Shown: piece by piece, positions 34,779-42,122 of the stretch
Position numbering within the stretch: the stretch's first letter is position 1
Layout of the letters: every line of letters starts with the position of its first letter
DNA from: Rhodohalobacter mucosus
Lineage (GTDB): Bacteria > Bacteroidota > Rhodothermia > Balneolales > Balneolaceae
Reading direction: 5' to 3'
Length of the DNA: 64,000 nucleotides
Assembly: GCF_003150675.1 (NCBI RefSeq)
Contig: NZ_QGGB01000002.1
Span: 372,001-436,000, forward strand
The notes under the pieces: generated by a model
What the model was told of the DNA's origin: nothing
Database searches by the model: none
Seen by the model: the letters and a program-made list of their open reading frames with translations, nothing else
Translations under genes and position numbers: made by a program

Positions 34779-36035
34779 ATGCAGGAAACCTATCATATAG
34801 CTCTTGAACTGCTGGTAGCTCTCTCTATCGGGCTTCTGATTGGCCTCGAACGGGGATGGAGCGGGAGAAAAGAGGAGGAGGGCGACCGGATAGCCGGCAT
34901 CCGCACCTTCAGCCTTATTGGGCTCCTGGGAGGAGTATGGGCCCTTCTTTCAATGGAGTTGAACGAATGGATTATAGCTGTCGCGTTTCTTGCCGTATCC
35001 ATCCTGATTATTGCAGCCCATATTCTGGATGTACGTGAAGACAGTGACGTCGGGGTTACAACCGCGTTTGCCATGATGCTTACATTTGCTCTATCTGCGT
35101 GGGCAATGTTCGGAAATGAACTTCTGGCATTGGGTGTCACTGTTATCGTTATGGCACTGCTGGGTTATAAGCCGGTTCTTCACAAGTGGCTCAGAAAAAT
35201 GAAAACCAGGGAGCTTTACGCCACCATCAAGCTCCTCATCATATCGGTTGTGCTGCTGCCGCTGTTGCCTGATCAGGGATACGGGCCCTGGCAGGCACTG
35301 AACCCATATTGGGTCTGGCTGATGGTTGTACTGATAACCGGCCTCTCTTTTCTTGGGTATTTTGCCATTAAAATCGGGGGGAACAAAGTCGGAACACTGG
35401 TCACCGCCATAACCGGGGGACTCGCTTCTTCTACAGCCGTTACGGTGAGCCTTGCGCAGTTTGCACGCAAATATGAGGTGAAAATTTTGTTTATGGGCGG
35501 AGTCATGATTGCTTCCTCCATCATGTTTGTGCGAGTGATGATAGAAGTGGCCGTTGTTAACCCTGAACTGTTAAACAGTCTCTGGATTCCCGTTTCCATC
35601 ATGTTTACAGGCATGGTTGCAGGCGGTTGGTGGCTTTGGAGATTCACGCCTGACAAAAACGGATTGGAAAAAAAGCTGGACCTGAAGAACCCGTTTCAAA
35701 TTACTACTGCCCTTAAGTTCGGGGCACTTCTTGCTCTTATACTAATGCTTTCGGAAGGCATGCAGGAGTGGTTTGGCGACGAAGGTGTTTACCTGCTGTC
35801 GATCGCATCCGGATTGATGGACGTGGACGCAATCACTCTCTCGCTTTCTAAAATGGCAAACGATGACCTGAGCCACAGCGTAGCAGTTTTAGGAATTATT
35901 CTTGCCGCCGCCACCAATACAATTGTTAAGGGCGCCATCTTTGCCTTCTATGTAGGGGTGAAAGAGAGCCTCAGATTAATCGTTTTGATTATACTGGTTG
36001 CGGCTGCGGGTATTACAAGTGCGCTCATTTTATGA
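34779..36035 (+). CDS. MgtC/SapB and DUF4010 membrane protein
   Basis: This is a 418-aa integral membrane protein (ATG 34779; TTG 34773 adds two codons). The N-terminal part is MgtC/SapB-like (SIGLLIGLERGW near residue 18, GIRTFSLIGLLGG near residue 44). The C-terminal part is a DUF4010 domain with GGLASSTAVTVSLA and SGLMDVDAITLSL. Function is unknown; MgtC relatives affect Mg2+ homeostasis. It is co-directional with the symporter gene 94 nt downstream. Confidence 0.9.
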   Translation: MQETYHIALELLVALSIGLLIGLERGWSGRKEEEGDRIAGIRTFSLIGLLGGVWALLSMELNEWIIAVAFLAVSILIIAAHILDVREDSDVGVTTAFAMMLTFALSAWAMFGNELLALGVTVIVMALLGYKPVLHKWLRKMKTRELYATIKLLIISVVLLPLLPDQGYGPWQALNPYWVWLMVVLITGLSFLGYFAIKIGGNKVGTLVTAITGGLASSTAVTVSLAQFARKYEVKILFMGGVMIASSIMFVRVMIEVAVVNPELLNSLWIPVSIMFTGMVAGGWWLWRFTPDKNGLEKKLDLKNPFQITTALKFGALLALILMLSEGMQEWFGDEGVYLLSIASGLMDVDAITLSLSKMANDDLSHSVAVLGIILAAATNTIVKGAIFAFYVGVKESLRLIVLIILVAAAGITSALIL

Positions 36036-36129
36036 TCACCTATTTACTTTTTTCAAAATTTGCTTTTCCCTCCCGTTCTGCTAACTTCGCTTCAATTCGA
36101 TCCATTTCTGAAAACTCAATCATTGCTCA

Positions 36130-37842
36130 ATGCCCTTTACCTGGCTCGACTACACCGTAATCGCCGGCTATGTGCTGCTGATGGTGATTGTAGGGTACAT
36201 TGCACAAAAACGGGGACAGGAAACTCTTGAAGATTATTTCACGAGCGGCAAAAACCTTCCCTGGTGGCTCATCGGTATTTCGATGGTGGCCACCACCTTT
36301 GCGGCCGATACTCCCCTGGCCGTCACGGGCATCGTGGCCAGCGAGGGTATCGCCGGGAACTGGATCTGGTGGAACTTTATGTTCTCGGGTCTGATTACCG
36401 TTTTCCTTTACGCTAAGCTCTGGAAACGGGCCGATGTGATTACCGATGTAGAGTTTATCTCCATTCGCTATTCAGGTAAACCGGCTCGTATTCTCCGCGG
36501 ATTCCGGTCGCTCTATCTCGCCTTTCCCATTAACTGTATAATCCTGGGATGGGTTACGGTTGGGATGGCCAAAATCCTGACCGTGATCACAGGTGCCGAA
36601 CAGTGGATGATTATTCTGATTCTCTATTTATTGATTGGACTATACATCTCCATGTCGGGCCTCTGGGGTGTGATTATCACCGATTTTGTGCAGTTTATCA
36701 TTGCGATGGGCGGCTCCATCCTGCTCGCCTGGTATGCTGTGGATCACGTGGGTGGCCTGGATCAGCTGCAAGCGGGACTGAACGAACTGTTCGGTGAGGG
36801 GCATTCGGTTCTCTCCATCAATCCGCTCACCAGTCCCGAGATCGCACTGGCAACCGGGCTGGTTTGGGTAGGCATGATGTGGTGGGCCTCATGGTACCCG
36901 GGATCGGAACCCGGCGGAGGCGGTTATATCGCCCAGCGAATGTTTTCCGCCAAAGATGAGAAAAACGCAGTAGGCGGGACACTGCTGTTCAATGTGGCCC
37001 ATTTTGCACTGCGGCCGTGGCCCTGGATTCTGGTCGCCCTGGTGGCGATGATTGTCTATCCCAATCTGGATGATCCTGAAACCGGCTATCCCCTGCTGAT
37101 GCTGGAGTTGCTCCCAGCCGGGCTCCTGGGTCTGCTGGCCGTGGCATTTTTGGCGGCATTTGTCTCCACAGTCTCCACACATCTCAATTGGGGCGCCTCA
37201 TATGTGGTAAACGACTTTTACAAGCCATTCATCAAACAGGAGTACAAGTTTGAAACGAAGGAAGAGGCGCAGAACCACTATGTGAAAGTGTCGCGCTGGA
37301 CCACGTTGTTGATCATGGCGGTGGCCATACTGGTGTCCTACCTGTTTGACACGGTTCGCGGCGGATGGGAGGCGATTCTCTCCATAGGCGCCGGCACCGG
37401 ACTGGTGTACATGCTGCGCTGGTTCTGGTGGCGCATCAATGCATGGAGCGAGATTGCAGCGATGACGGCGGCCGCGGTTGGCTTTACTCTCACAAAGATC
37501 CTTGGCTATGACGATTTTGCCGAACAGATGATCTTCACCACCATTTTTGCCACGATTGTCTGGATTGCGGCTACGCTGTTCACACAGCCCACCGACGAAA
37601 AGACCCTGCAGAGTTTCTTTGACAGGGTAAAGCCAGGAGGGCCCGGATGGAAACGGTTTTTGGCTGCCGGCGAGGAGACCTATTCCCTGCTTCCGGGGAT
37701 ATTGTTTGCTGCTATCAGTGCGGCTTCGATTATTATCCTGCTATTCGGAATGGGAGAGATTTTCTTTGGATCGATGATGCTAGGCCTGGGATGCTTTGCT
37801 GCCGGCACGGGAGGGCTTTGGTTTGTGGTTAGAAAAATATAG
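36130..37842 (+). CDS. sodium:solute symporter (SSF) family protein
   Basis: This 570-aa protein has about 13-14 membrane helices of the LeuT-fold SSS family, with FTSGKNLPWWLIGISMVATTFAAD near the start and GGGYIAQRMFSAKDEKNA near residue 260. The EDYFTSGKNLPWW motif matches the family signature. The solute cannot be told from sequence. An array of GTCAGAC-type heptamers begins 11 nt after its stop. Confidence 0.93.
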   Translation: MPFTWLDYTVIAGYVLLMVIVGYIAQKRGQETLEDYFTSGKNLPWWLIGISMVATTFAADTPLAVTGIVASEGIAGNWIWWNFMFSGLITVFLYAKLWKRADVITDVEFISIRYSGKPARILRGFRSLYLAFPINCIILGWVTVGMAKILTVITGAEQWMIILILYLLIGLYISMSGLWGVIITDFVQFIIAMGGSILLAWYAVDHVGGLDQLQAGLNELFGEGHSVLSINPLTSPEIALATGLVWVGMMWWASWYPGSEPGGGGYIAQRMFSAKDEKNAVGGTLLFNVAHFALRPWPWILVALVAMIVYPNLDDPETGYPLLMLELLPAGLLGLLAVAFLAAFVSTVSTHLNWGASYVVNDFYKPFIKQEYKFETKEEAQNHYVKVSRWTTLLIMAVAILVSYLFDTVRGGWEAILSIGAGTGLVYMLRWFWWRINAWSEIAAMTAAAVGFTLTKILGYDDFAEQMIFTTIFATIVWIAATLFTQPTDEKTLQSFFDRVKPGGPGWKRFLAAGEETYSLLPGILFAAISAASIIILLFGMGEIFFGSMMLGLGCFAAGTGGLWFVVRKI

Positions 37843-37853
37843 GATTCAAAGGT

Positions 37854-37895
37854 GGGAGATGGCAAGAGTCAGACGTCAAACGTGAGACGTCAGAC
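37854..37895 (+). repeat. left heptamer array of S23-bearing element 2
   Basis: Six in-register units run from 37854. The four at 37868-37895 are clear GTCAGAC/GTCAAAC/GTGAGAC-type repeats, and the first two are degenerate. Confidence 0.85.
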
Positions 37896-37915
37896 GAGAG
37901 CTTCATAGCTTGATG

Positions 37916-38269
37916 TTATTGTGTATACATGAATCTGCTAATAAGAGCGAACACATAGTTTATCTTTTCATTTAGTTCCTCTAATTCATCTCTTCTAAGA
38001 TATTCGAGTTCGATTACGGTCTCAATTTGTGCATCCAGCTCTACAAGCGATGATCGGGCGATCTCATAAAATCGAATTCTTTCATTCTTTGATTTTCTGG
38101 CAGACCCTTCACTCAGATTCGATGAAATCGATATGGCAGCCCTGCGCATTTGATTAGTTAAACCATACTTTTCATGGTTTGGAAAATGCTCTGTGGTTAA
38201 ATAGATCAACTTTGTGAGCTGAATACTCTCTCTGTATACCCTCAGATTTTTGTGTTTTAAATCAAGCAT
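37916..38269 (-). CDS. four-helix-bundle protein, S23/23S-rRNA intervening-sequence family
   Basis: This is a 117-aa protein from MLDLKHKNL; a TTG at 38281 would add four residues. It has the full family pattern: NLRVYRESIQLTKLIY, FPNHEKYGLTNQMRRAAISI, NLSEGSARKSKNER and ARSSLVELDAQIE. Its closest comparison in the window is the protein at 33030-33392; they share family motifs but little identity. It lies inside inverted heptamer arrays. Function is unknown. Confidence 0.9.
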   Translation of the reverse strand: MLDLKHKNLRVYRESIQLTKLIYLTTEHFPNHEKYGLTNQMRRAAISISSNLSEGSARKSKNERIRFYEIARSSLVELDAQIETVIELEYLRRDELEELNEKINYVFALISRFMYTQ

Positions 38270-38337
38270 GTATCGATGCAATTAAACCCTACTATAAGTA
38301 GGATCGAATTTTCCCCAATCCCTTACAAGAAAAGTGC

Positions 38338-38364
38338 ATCACCCGTTTGACGTTTGACATCAGC
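38338..38364 (+). repeat. right heptamer array of S23-bearing element 2
   Basis: Two exact GTTTGAC units (38345-38351 and 38352-38358) are flanked by degenerate units. They are the inverted complement of GTCAAAC in the left array at 37875-37881. Confidence 0.85.
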
Positions 38365-38440
38365 GCAGCGATTCATCTGCAAGAAAAATTGTACCAGAAA
38401 ATATCATCGACTTTCTCTTACTCATTTAGTAGAATTGAGT

Positions 38441-39223
38441 ATGAACCGCCTTATTCCGGTCATATCGATACTCCTTTTGTTCATCCTTCAGGGTTGCGTG
38501 GTGCATATGCCCGCCAGTGAGTCGGTGATCTGGCACGATAACCAGAATGAGGAGGAGACGGATCCGTACGGAGTGGAAACTTTCCTTCAGGTACCGGTGG
38601 CGGGAACCTCAATCTCCTATAGTGCCATGATTCTACCGCAGGGTATACGGGATAAGATACGCCGGCAAAACGGCGATGACCTGCAGCCCGGCGAGGAGAT
38701 CGTTTTCAAGAACATGTTTCTGCCCGGCAACTTTATGCCTTCGGTAGCTTTTCCCCTCACAAACCGGTCGGCGCTGGGTGTCAACATCAACCCTTTCTAT
38801 CCCGGGCTGGACGGTACGTTTCACCTGTTCGGCGACAACTGGCTTACGACTACGTTTCAGTTCCCGGTTTACAACGGAATCGATTTTGAATGGATCCTGC
38901 AGCGCCCGGTGATCCGGGTCAATCATGGTGGTTTATCAGCCGGAATATTCTATCGAAAAGAGCGCATTGCCTACTATATTGATGATGACGGTACTGAAGC
39001 TCCCGGCCTGTTTGAATTGGTTCCCAACACTTTTCGAAGCGATTGGTTCGGAGCCCGTCTGGCCGGACAGTTTCCCGATATGTCGCAAACCCGCCGGATG
39101 AAATTCCATTTTCATGCCGGGTACAATCCCGACTACCGGTCCGCACTATTCATGTTTGGAATCGGGATCACGTTTCGTCCAAATCCCGGCCCTTCGTATG
39201 TGGATCCGGTTCGATACTGGTGA
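38441..39223 (+). CDS. lipoprotein of unknown function
   Basis: This 260-aa protein from MNRLIPVISILL has a lipobox (LQGC near residue 18). The longer frame from 38354 adds 29 unlikely residues encoded partly by the repeat element. The rest looks like beta-strand surface or barrel segments (for example FHLFGDNWLTTTFQFPVYNG, FGIGITFRPN). I recognise no family. The stop codon abuts the inverted repeat at 39224. Confidence 0.7.
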   Translation: MNRLIPVISILLLFILQGCVVHMPASESVIWHDNQNEEETDPYGVETFLQVPVAGTSISYSAMILPQGIRDKIRRQNGDDLQPGEEIVFKNMFLPGNFMPSVAFPLTNRSALGVNINPFYPGLDGTFHLFGDNWLTTTFQFPVYNGIDFEWILQRPVIRVNHGGLSAGIFYRKERIAYYIDDDGTEAPGLFELVPNTFRSDWFGARLAGQFPDMSQTRRMKFHFHAGYNPDYRSALFMFGIGITFRPNPGPSYVDPVRYW

Positions 39224-39451
39224 TCACCGCGGAGTCGCGAAGGCCGCAGAGTAAGGAATGCTTAAAATTAGATGATCACATCTTATTAGTTCAGGAGCCT
39301 ATTTAGAGTCAGTATAACCACCCCTGTCCTCCGTACGAGACTTCGGAAGGCGGGCCCGGCCCCTCTTTAAAAAGGAGGGGAGTTTTTCCACCCCTTAATC
39401 AACTACCGCATCCAATAATCATCCTCCGCGGCCTTCGCGCCTCTGCGGTGA
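39224..39451. repeat. long inverted repeat pair (TCACCGC type) enclosing a hairpin
   Basis: The left arm 39224-39251 and right arm 39424-39451 match in inverted orientation at 25 of 28 positions. Between them, CCCCTCTTT and AAAGGAGGGG (39360-39380) form a second hairpin followed by TTTTT. The right arm covers the last codons and stop of the hydrolase gene, so the repeat encodes part of a protein. Confidence 0.85.
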
Positions 39452-40465
39452 ACCCGGCGAATGCGCCAGTGCCGGAATGAGCTCGGATTCGAGGTACCGG
39501 AAGAGTTCCCGCTGGTAGCCTCGGCCTCGGCTGGTCATCAGGTTGGAGGTCATAACGATCACGGTGTCGATTTCAGGCAGCATCATGATATACTGGCCGC
39601 CATGGCCCCATGCAAAGACAATCTCATAGCCGTTTACCGGCCGGCGCCACCACATGTAGCCAAAATCATACGGATTGAAGTTACTACGGGTGTACACCTC
39701 CACCGACTCCAGTATCCATTGAGCGGGTACGATCCGGCGGCCGTTGTACTCGCCCAGGTTCATCATCATGCGTCCGATCTTGAGCATATCGGCGGGCCGC
39801 ATCGCCATATTGTTGCCGCCCATGTAGTATCCCTGCGGGTCACGGTCCCAGCCTCCAAGCTCCATGCCCATCGGCTCAAAGAGGTACCGGTTGGCAAACG
39901 TGCGTGTGCTCATGCCGCTGGCTTTGGTAAGAATCACCGATAGCAGATGCGATGTTCCGGTACTGTATACCATGCGTCCGCCCGGCCGGGCCACCAGATC
40001 ACGGGATAGCGCATACTCCACCCAGTTGCTGCTCACAACCCAGCGGCCGTAGTTGCGGATACTGGTTGATTCGAGCCCGGCCCTCATGGTGAGCAGATCA
40101 CGGATCGTGATTGACTCCTTTACAGAGTCCGGATTGGCTTCAAAAAACTCCGGGAAATACTGTCCGATGGGTTCATTTACGCTTTCGATATACCCCTCTT
40201 CAATCGCAATGCCAATAAGCAGAGAGAGGATACTTTTGGAAGCCGATTTGATGTTTGTAGACCGGTTGGGGTTCATTCGACCGCGAAAGTCCTGGTGAAT
40301 GATCTCTCCTTCACGCTCTATCATGATACTTTCCACAGATCCGATGTCGAAAACACGGTCGGCGACTGCCGGCAGTGCATCACCGTTTTCCGGTTGTGCG
40401 AAGGCTGAATCTGCTGCAGCCAGCATCATGAAAAAAACTAAAAAACCAATATGTTTAAACTGCAC
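39419..40465 (-). CDS. serine beta-lactamase-like hydrolase (class C fold)
   Basis: This is a 348-aa protein from a GTG at 40465, which gives a clean signal peptide ending DSAFAQ; a GTG at 40540 adds 25 residues. It has penicillin-recognition motifs: SxxK at S74-K77 (SASK), tyrosine motif YSTGTS and a C-terminal HGGQ in place of KTG. Such proteins are often esterases or peptidases rather than antibiotic resistance enzymes. The C-terminus (GSPQRREGRGG) is encoded by an inverted repeat. Confidence 0.88.
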   Translation of the reverse strand: MQFKHIGFLVFFMMLAAADSAFAQPENGDALPAVADRVFDIGSVESIMIEREGEIIHQDFRGRMNPNRSTNIKSASKSILSLLIGIAIEEGYIESVNEPIGQYFPEFFEANPDSVKESITIRDLLTMRAGLESTSIRNYGRWVVSSNWVEYALSRDLVARPGGRMVYSTGTSHLLSVILTKASGMSTRTFANRYLFEPMGMELGGWDRDPQGYYMGGNNMAMRPADMLKIGRMMMNLGEYNGRRIVPAQWILESVEVYTRSNFNPYDFGYMWWRRPVNGYEIVFAWGHGGQYIMMLPEIDTVIVMTSNLMTSRGRGYQRELFRYLESELIPALAHSPGSPQRREGRGG

Positions 40466-40611
40466 TATCAAGAAAAACTCTTTCGTCCTGTTTATTTTAT
40501 GAACGTCTCTGCGAACCCTTGCAGCTGAACTTGTCAACACTGACAGCTTTTTTGATCAGTCTGCAATGCAATTAACCGTTCTTCATCCTGAATCGTTTAA
40601 CGCCAGATTAT

Positions 40612-41781
40612 ATGAATCCTGCGAAATTCATCCTGAATAACTTTCTGTTCTTCACAACTTTTTTCATTCTAACGGGCTGTAGTATGCCTGAGGGGCCCGT
40701 TCCGCTTAGCGGTGACGTGCCCGAGGCAACGGGCTGGTCTGCCGACACCCTCATCACCGGGCTTGAGCAGCCCTGGGCGGCAGCCTTTCTGCCCGGCGGT
40801 GATTTGCTAATCACCGAGCGGCCAGGACGCATTCTGAGAGTCAGCACCGAATCGATGACGACCACCGCCATCAGCGGCGTTCCCGATGTCTATTCCGGGG
40901 GCCAGGGCGGTCTGCTCGATATTTCCCTGCATCCCCTCTTTGAAGAAAACGGCATGGTCTATCTCACCTACGCCTCGGGTGATGAAAACGTGAACCGGAC
41001 TACAGTGGGACGAGGCCAGCTGGACGACAACACCATCCATGATTTTGAAGAAATTTTCAGGGTTTTTCCCGATAAAGACGGTAATCAGCATTTCGGTTCC
41101 AGAATGGAATGGACATCCGACTCCACCTTTGCCGTGTCGGTGGGCGACGGCGGCAATCGTCCGCAGGAGACGACCGGTATTCTGAGCCGTGAACATGCGC
41201 AGCTCCTCAATTCGCACCTGGGAAAGATCCTTCATCTCAACCAGGATGGTTCAGTGGCAGCCGGCAACCCGTTTGAAAATGACCCGGACGCCTTTCCGGA
41301 GGTCTGGAGTTACGGCCACCGCAATATCCAGGGGATGGCCATAGATCCCAAAACAGGAAACCTTTGGGCAAACGAGCATGGATCGAAAGGCGGGGATGAA
41401 TTAAACCTGATTCAGAAAGGTGCCAACTACGGCTGGCCCGACGCCACGTACAGCCGTGAGTACTGGTACACACGAATATCTCGCGAAACCTCCCTGCCAG
41501 GTATGGAGGACCCAAAAGTGGTCTGGACACCCTCACAGGCTCCCAGCGGGCTGATGGTCTATACCGGTGATGCCTTCCCCGAATGGCAGGGCGATCTCTT
41601 TAGCGGCGGCCTCGTCGGCGAGCAGGTTCGGCGCATCATACTCGATGGCGAGACGATCGTTGGGGAGGAAAAAATCCCGATCGGACGACGGGTGCGCGAC
41701 GTGAAACAGGGACCCGACGGGTTTATCTATGTACTCACTGCTCATGATGATGGGGAGTTGATACGGATCACCCCTGAATAG
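40612..41781 (+). CDS. PQQ-dependent sugar dehydrogenase, lipoprotein
   Basis: This 389-aa protein has a lipobox (LTGC near residue 23) and the six-bladed propeller of soluble glucose/sorbosone dehydrogenases: LEQPWAAAFLPGGDLLITERPGR at the start, HFGSRMEW, SYGHRNIQGMAI, NEHGSKGGDELNLI and NYGWPDATYS. It oxidises aldose sugars in the periplasm using PQQ. It is divergent from the beta-lactamase-like gene. No PQQ synthesis genes are in the window. Confidence 0.93.
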   Translation: MNPAKFILNNFLFFTTFFILTGCSMPEGPVPLSGDVPEATGWSADTLITGLEQPWAAAFLPGGDLLITERPGRILRVSTESMTTTAISGVPDVYSGGQGGLLDISLHPLFEENGMVYLTYASGDENVNRTTVGRGQLDDNTIHDFEEIFRVFPDKDGNQHFGSRMEWTSDSTFAVSVGDGGNRPQETTGILSREHAQLLNSHLGKILHLNQDGSVAAGNPFENDPDAFPEVWSYGHRNIQGMAIDPKTGNLWANEHGSKGGDELNLIQKGANYGWPDATYSREYWYTRISRETSLPGMEDPKVVWTPSQAPSGLMVYTGDAFPEWQGDLFSGGLVGEQVRRIILDGETIVGEEKIPIGRRVRDVKQGPDGFIYVLTAHDDGELIRITPE

Positions 41782-41792
41782 GTGGGTTCCAC

Positions 41793-41931
41793 GGAATGGT
41801 TCTCGCAGAGGAGCGCAAATGAAACGCAGAGTCACGCAGATGGATATGTCGTCATTTCAATATACAATTTGAGGTCAAAGAGTCTATTATATTTGAATAT
41901 TCACTCTGCGAAACTCTGCGAGAACAATTCC
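41793..41931. repeat. inverted repeat pair, CGCAGAG type
   Basis: 18-base arms at 41793-41810 and 41914-41931 match in inverted orientation with one mismatch. Inside, further CGCAGAG-like copies recur at 8-11 base spacing. It begins 11 nt after the sugar dehydrogenase stop codon. Confidence 0.85.
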
Positions 41932-42049
41932 GGAAAAGTTTGTTTCAACTCCACTATTCCAAAGGGATCCAAATGGTAAGGAGTGGTTCTATTAGGGTAA
42001 TGAGCACATTTTTTTCAAATTCATTGAATAGATCTGAAACCACCCCCTG

Positions 42050-42070
42050 CCCCTCCTTGGAAAGGAGGGG
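42050..42070. repeat. CCCCTCCTT hairpin
   Basis: CCCCTCCTT (42050-42058) pairs perfectly with AAGGAGGGG (42062-42070) around a 3-base loop. A degenerate relative lies at 39360-39380. The copy is between convergent genes and could be an insulating hairpin; it has no T-run. Confidence 0.8.
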
Positions 42071-42122
42071 AGACTCCATTTTCAAACTCTACCCCCCTCA
42101 ATCTCAACTCTCAACCTCAACC

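Larger units (their letters stand above)
37854..38364 (-). mobile_element. putative IVS-like element 2: inverted heptamer arrays enclosing an S23-family gene
   Basis: This is a 511-bp unit. The left array (37868-37895) contains GTCAGAC and an exact GTCAAAC. The right array (38345-38358) is GTTTGAC twice, the exact inverted complement of GTCAAAC. Between them lies a second S23-family gene, unlike the first in sequence. The shared design with element 1, but with different heptamers, suggests conserved architecture rather than copied sequence. Confidence 0.5.
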
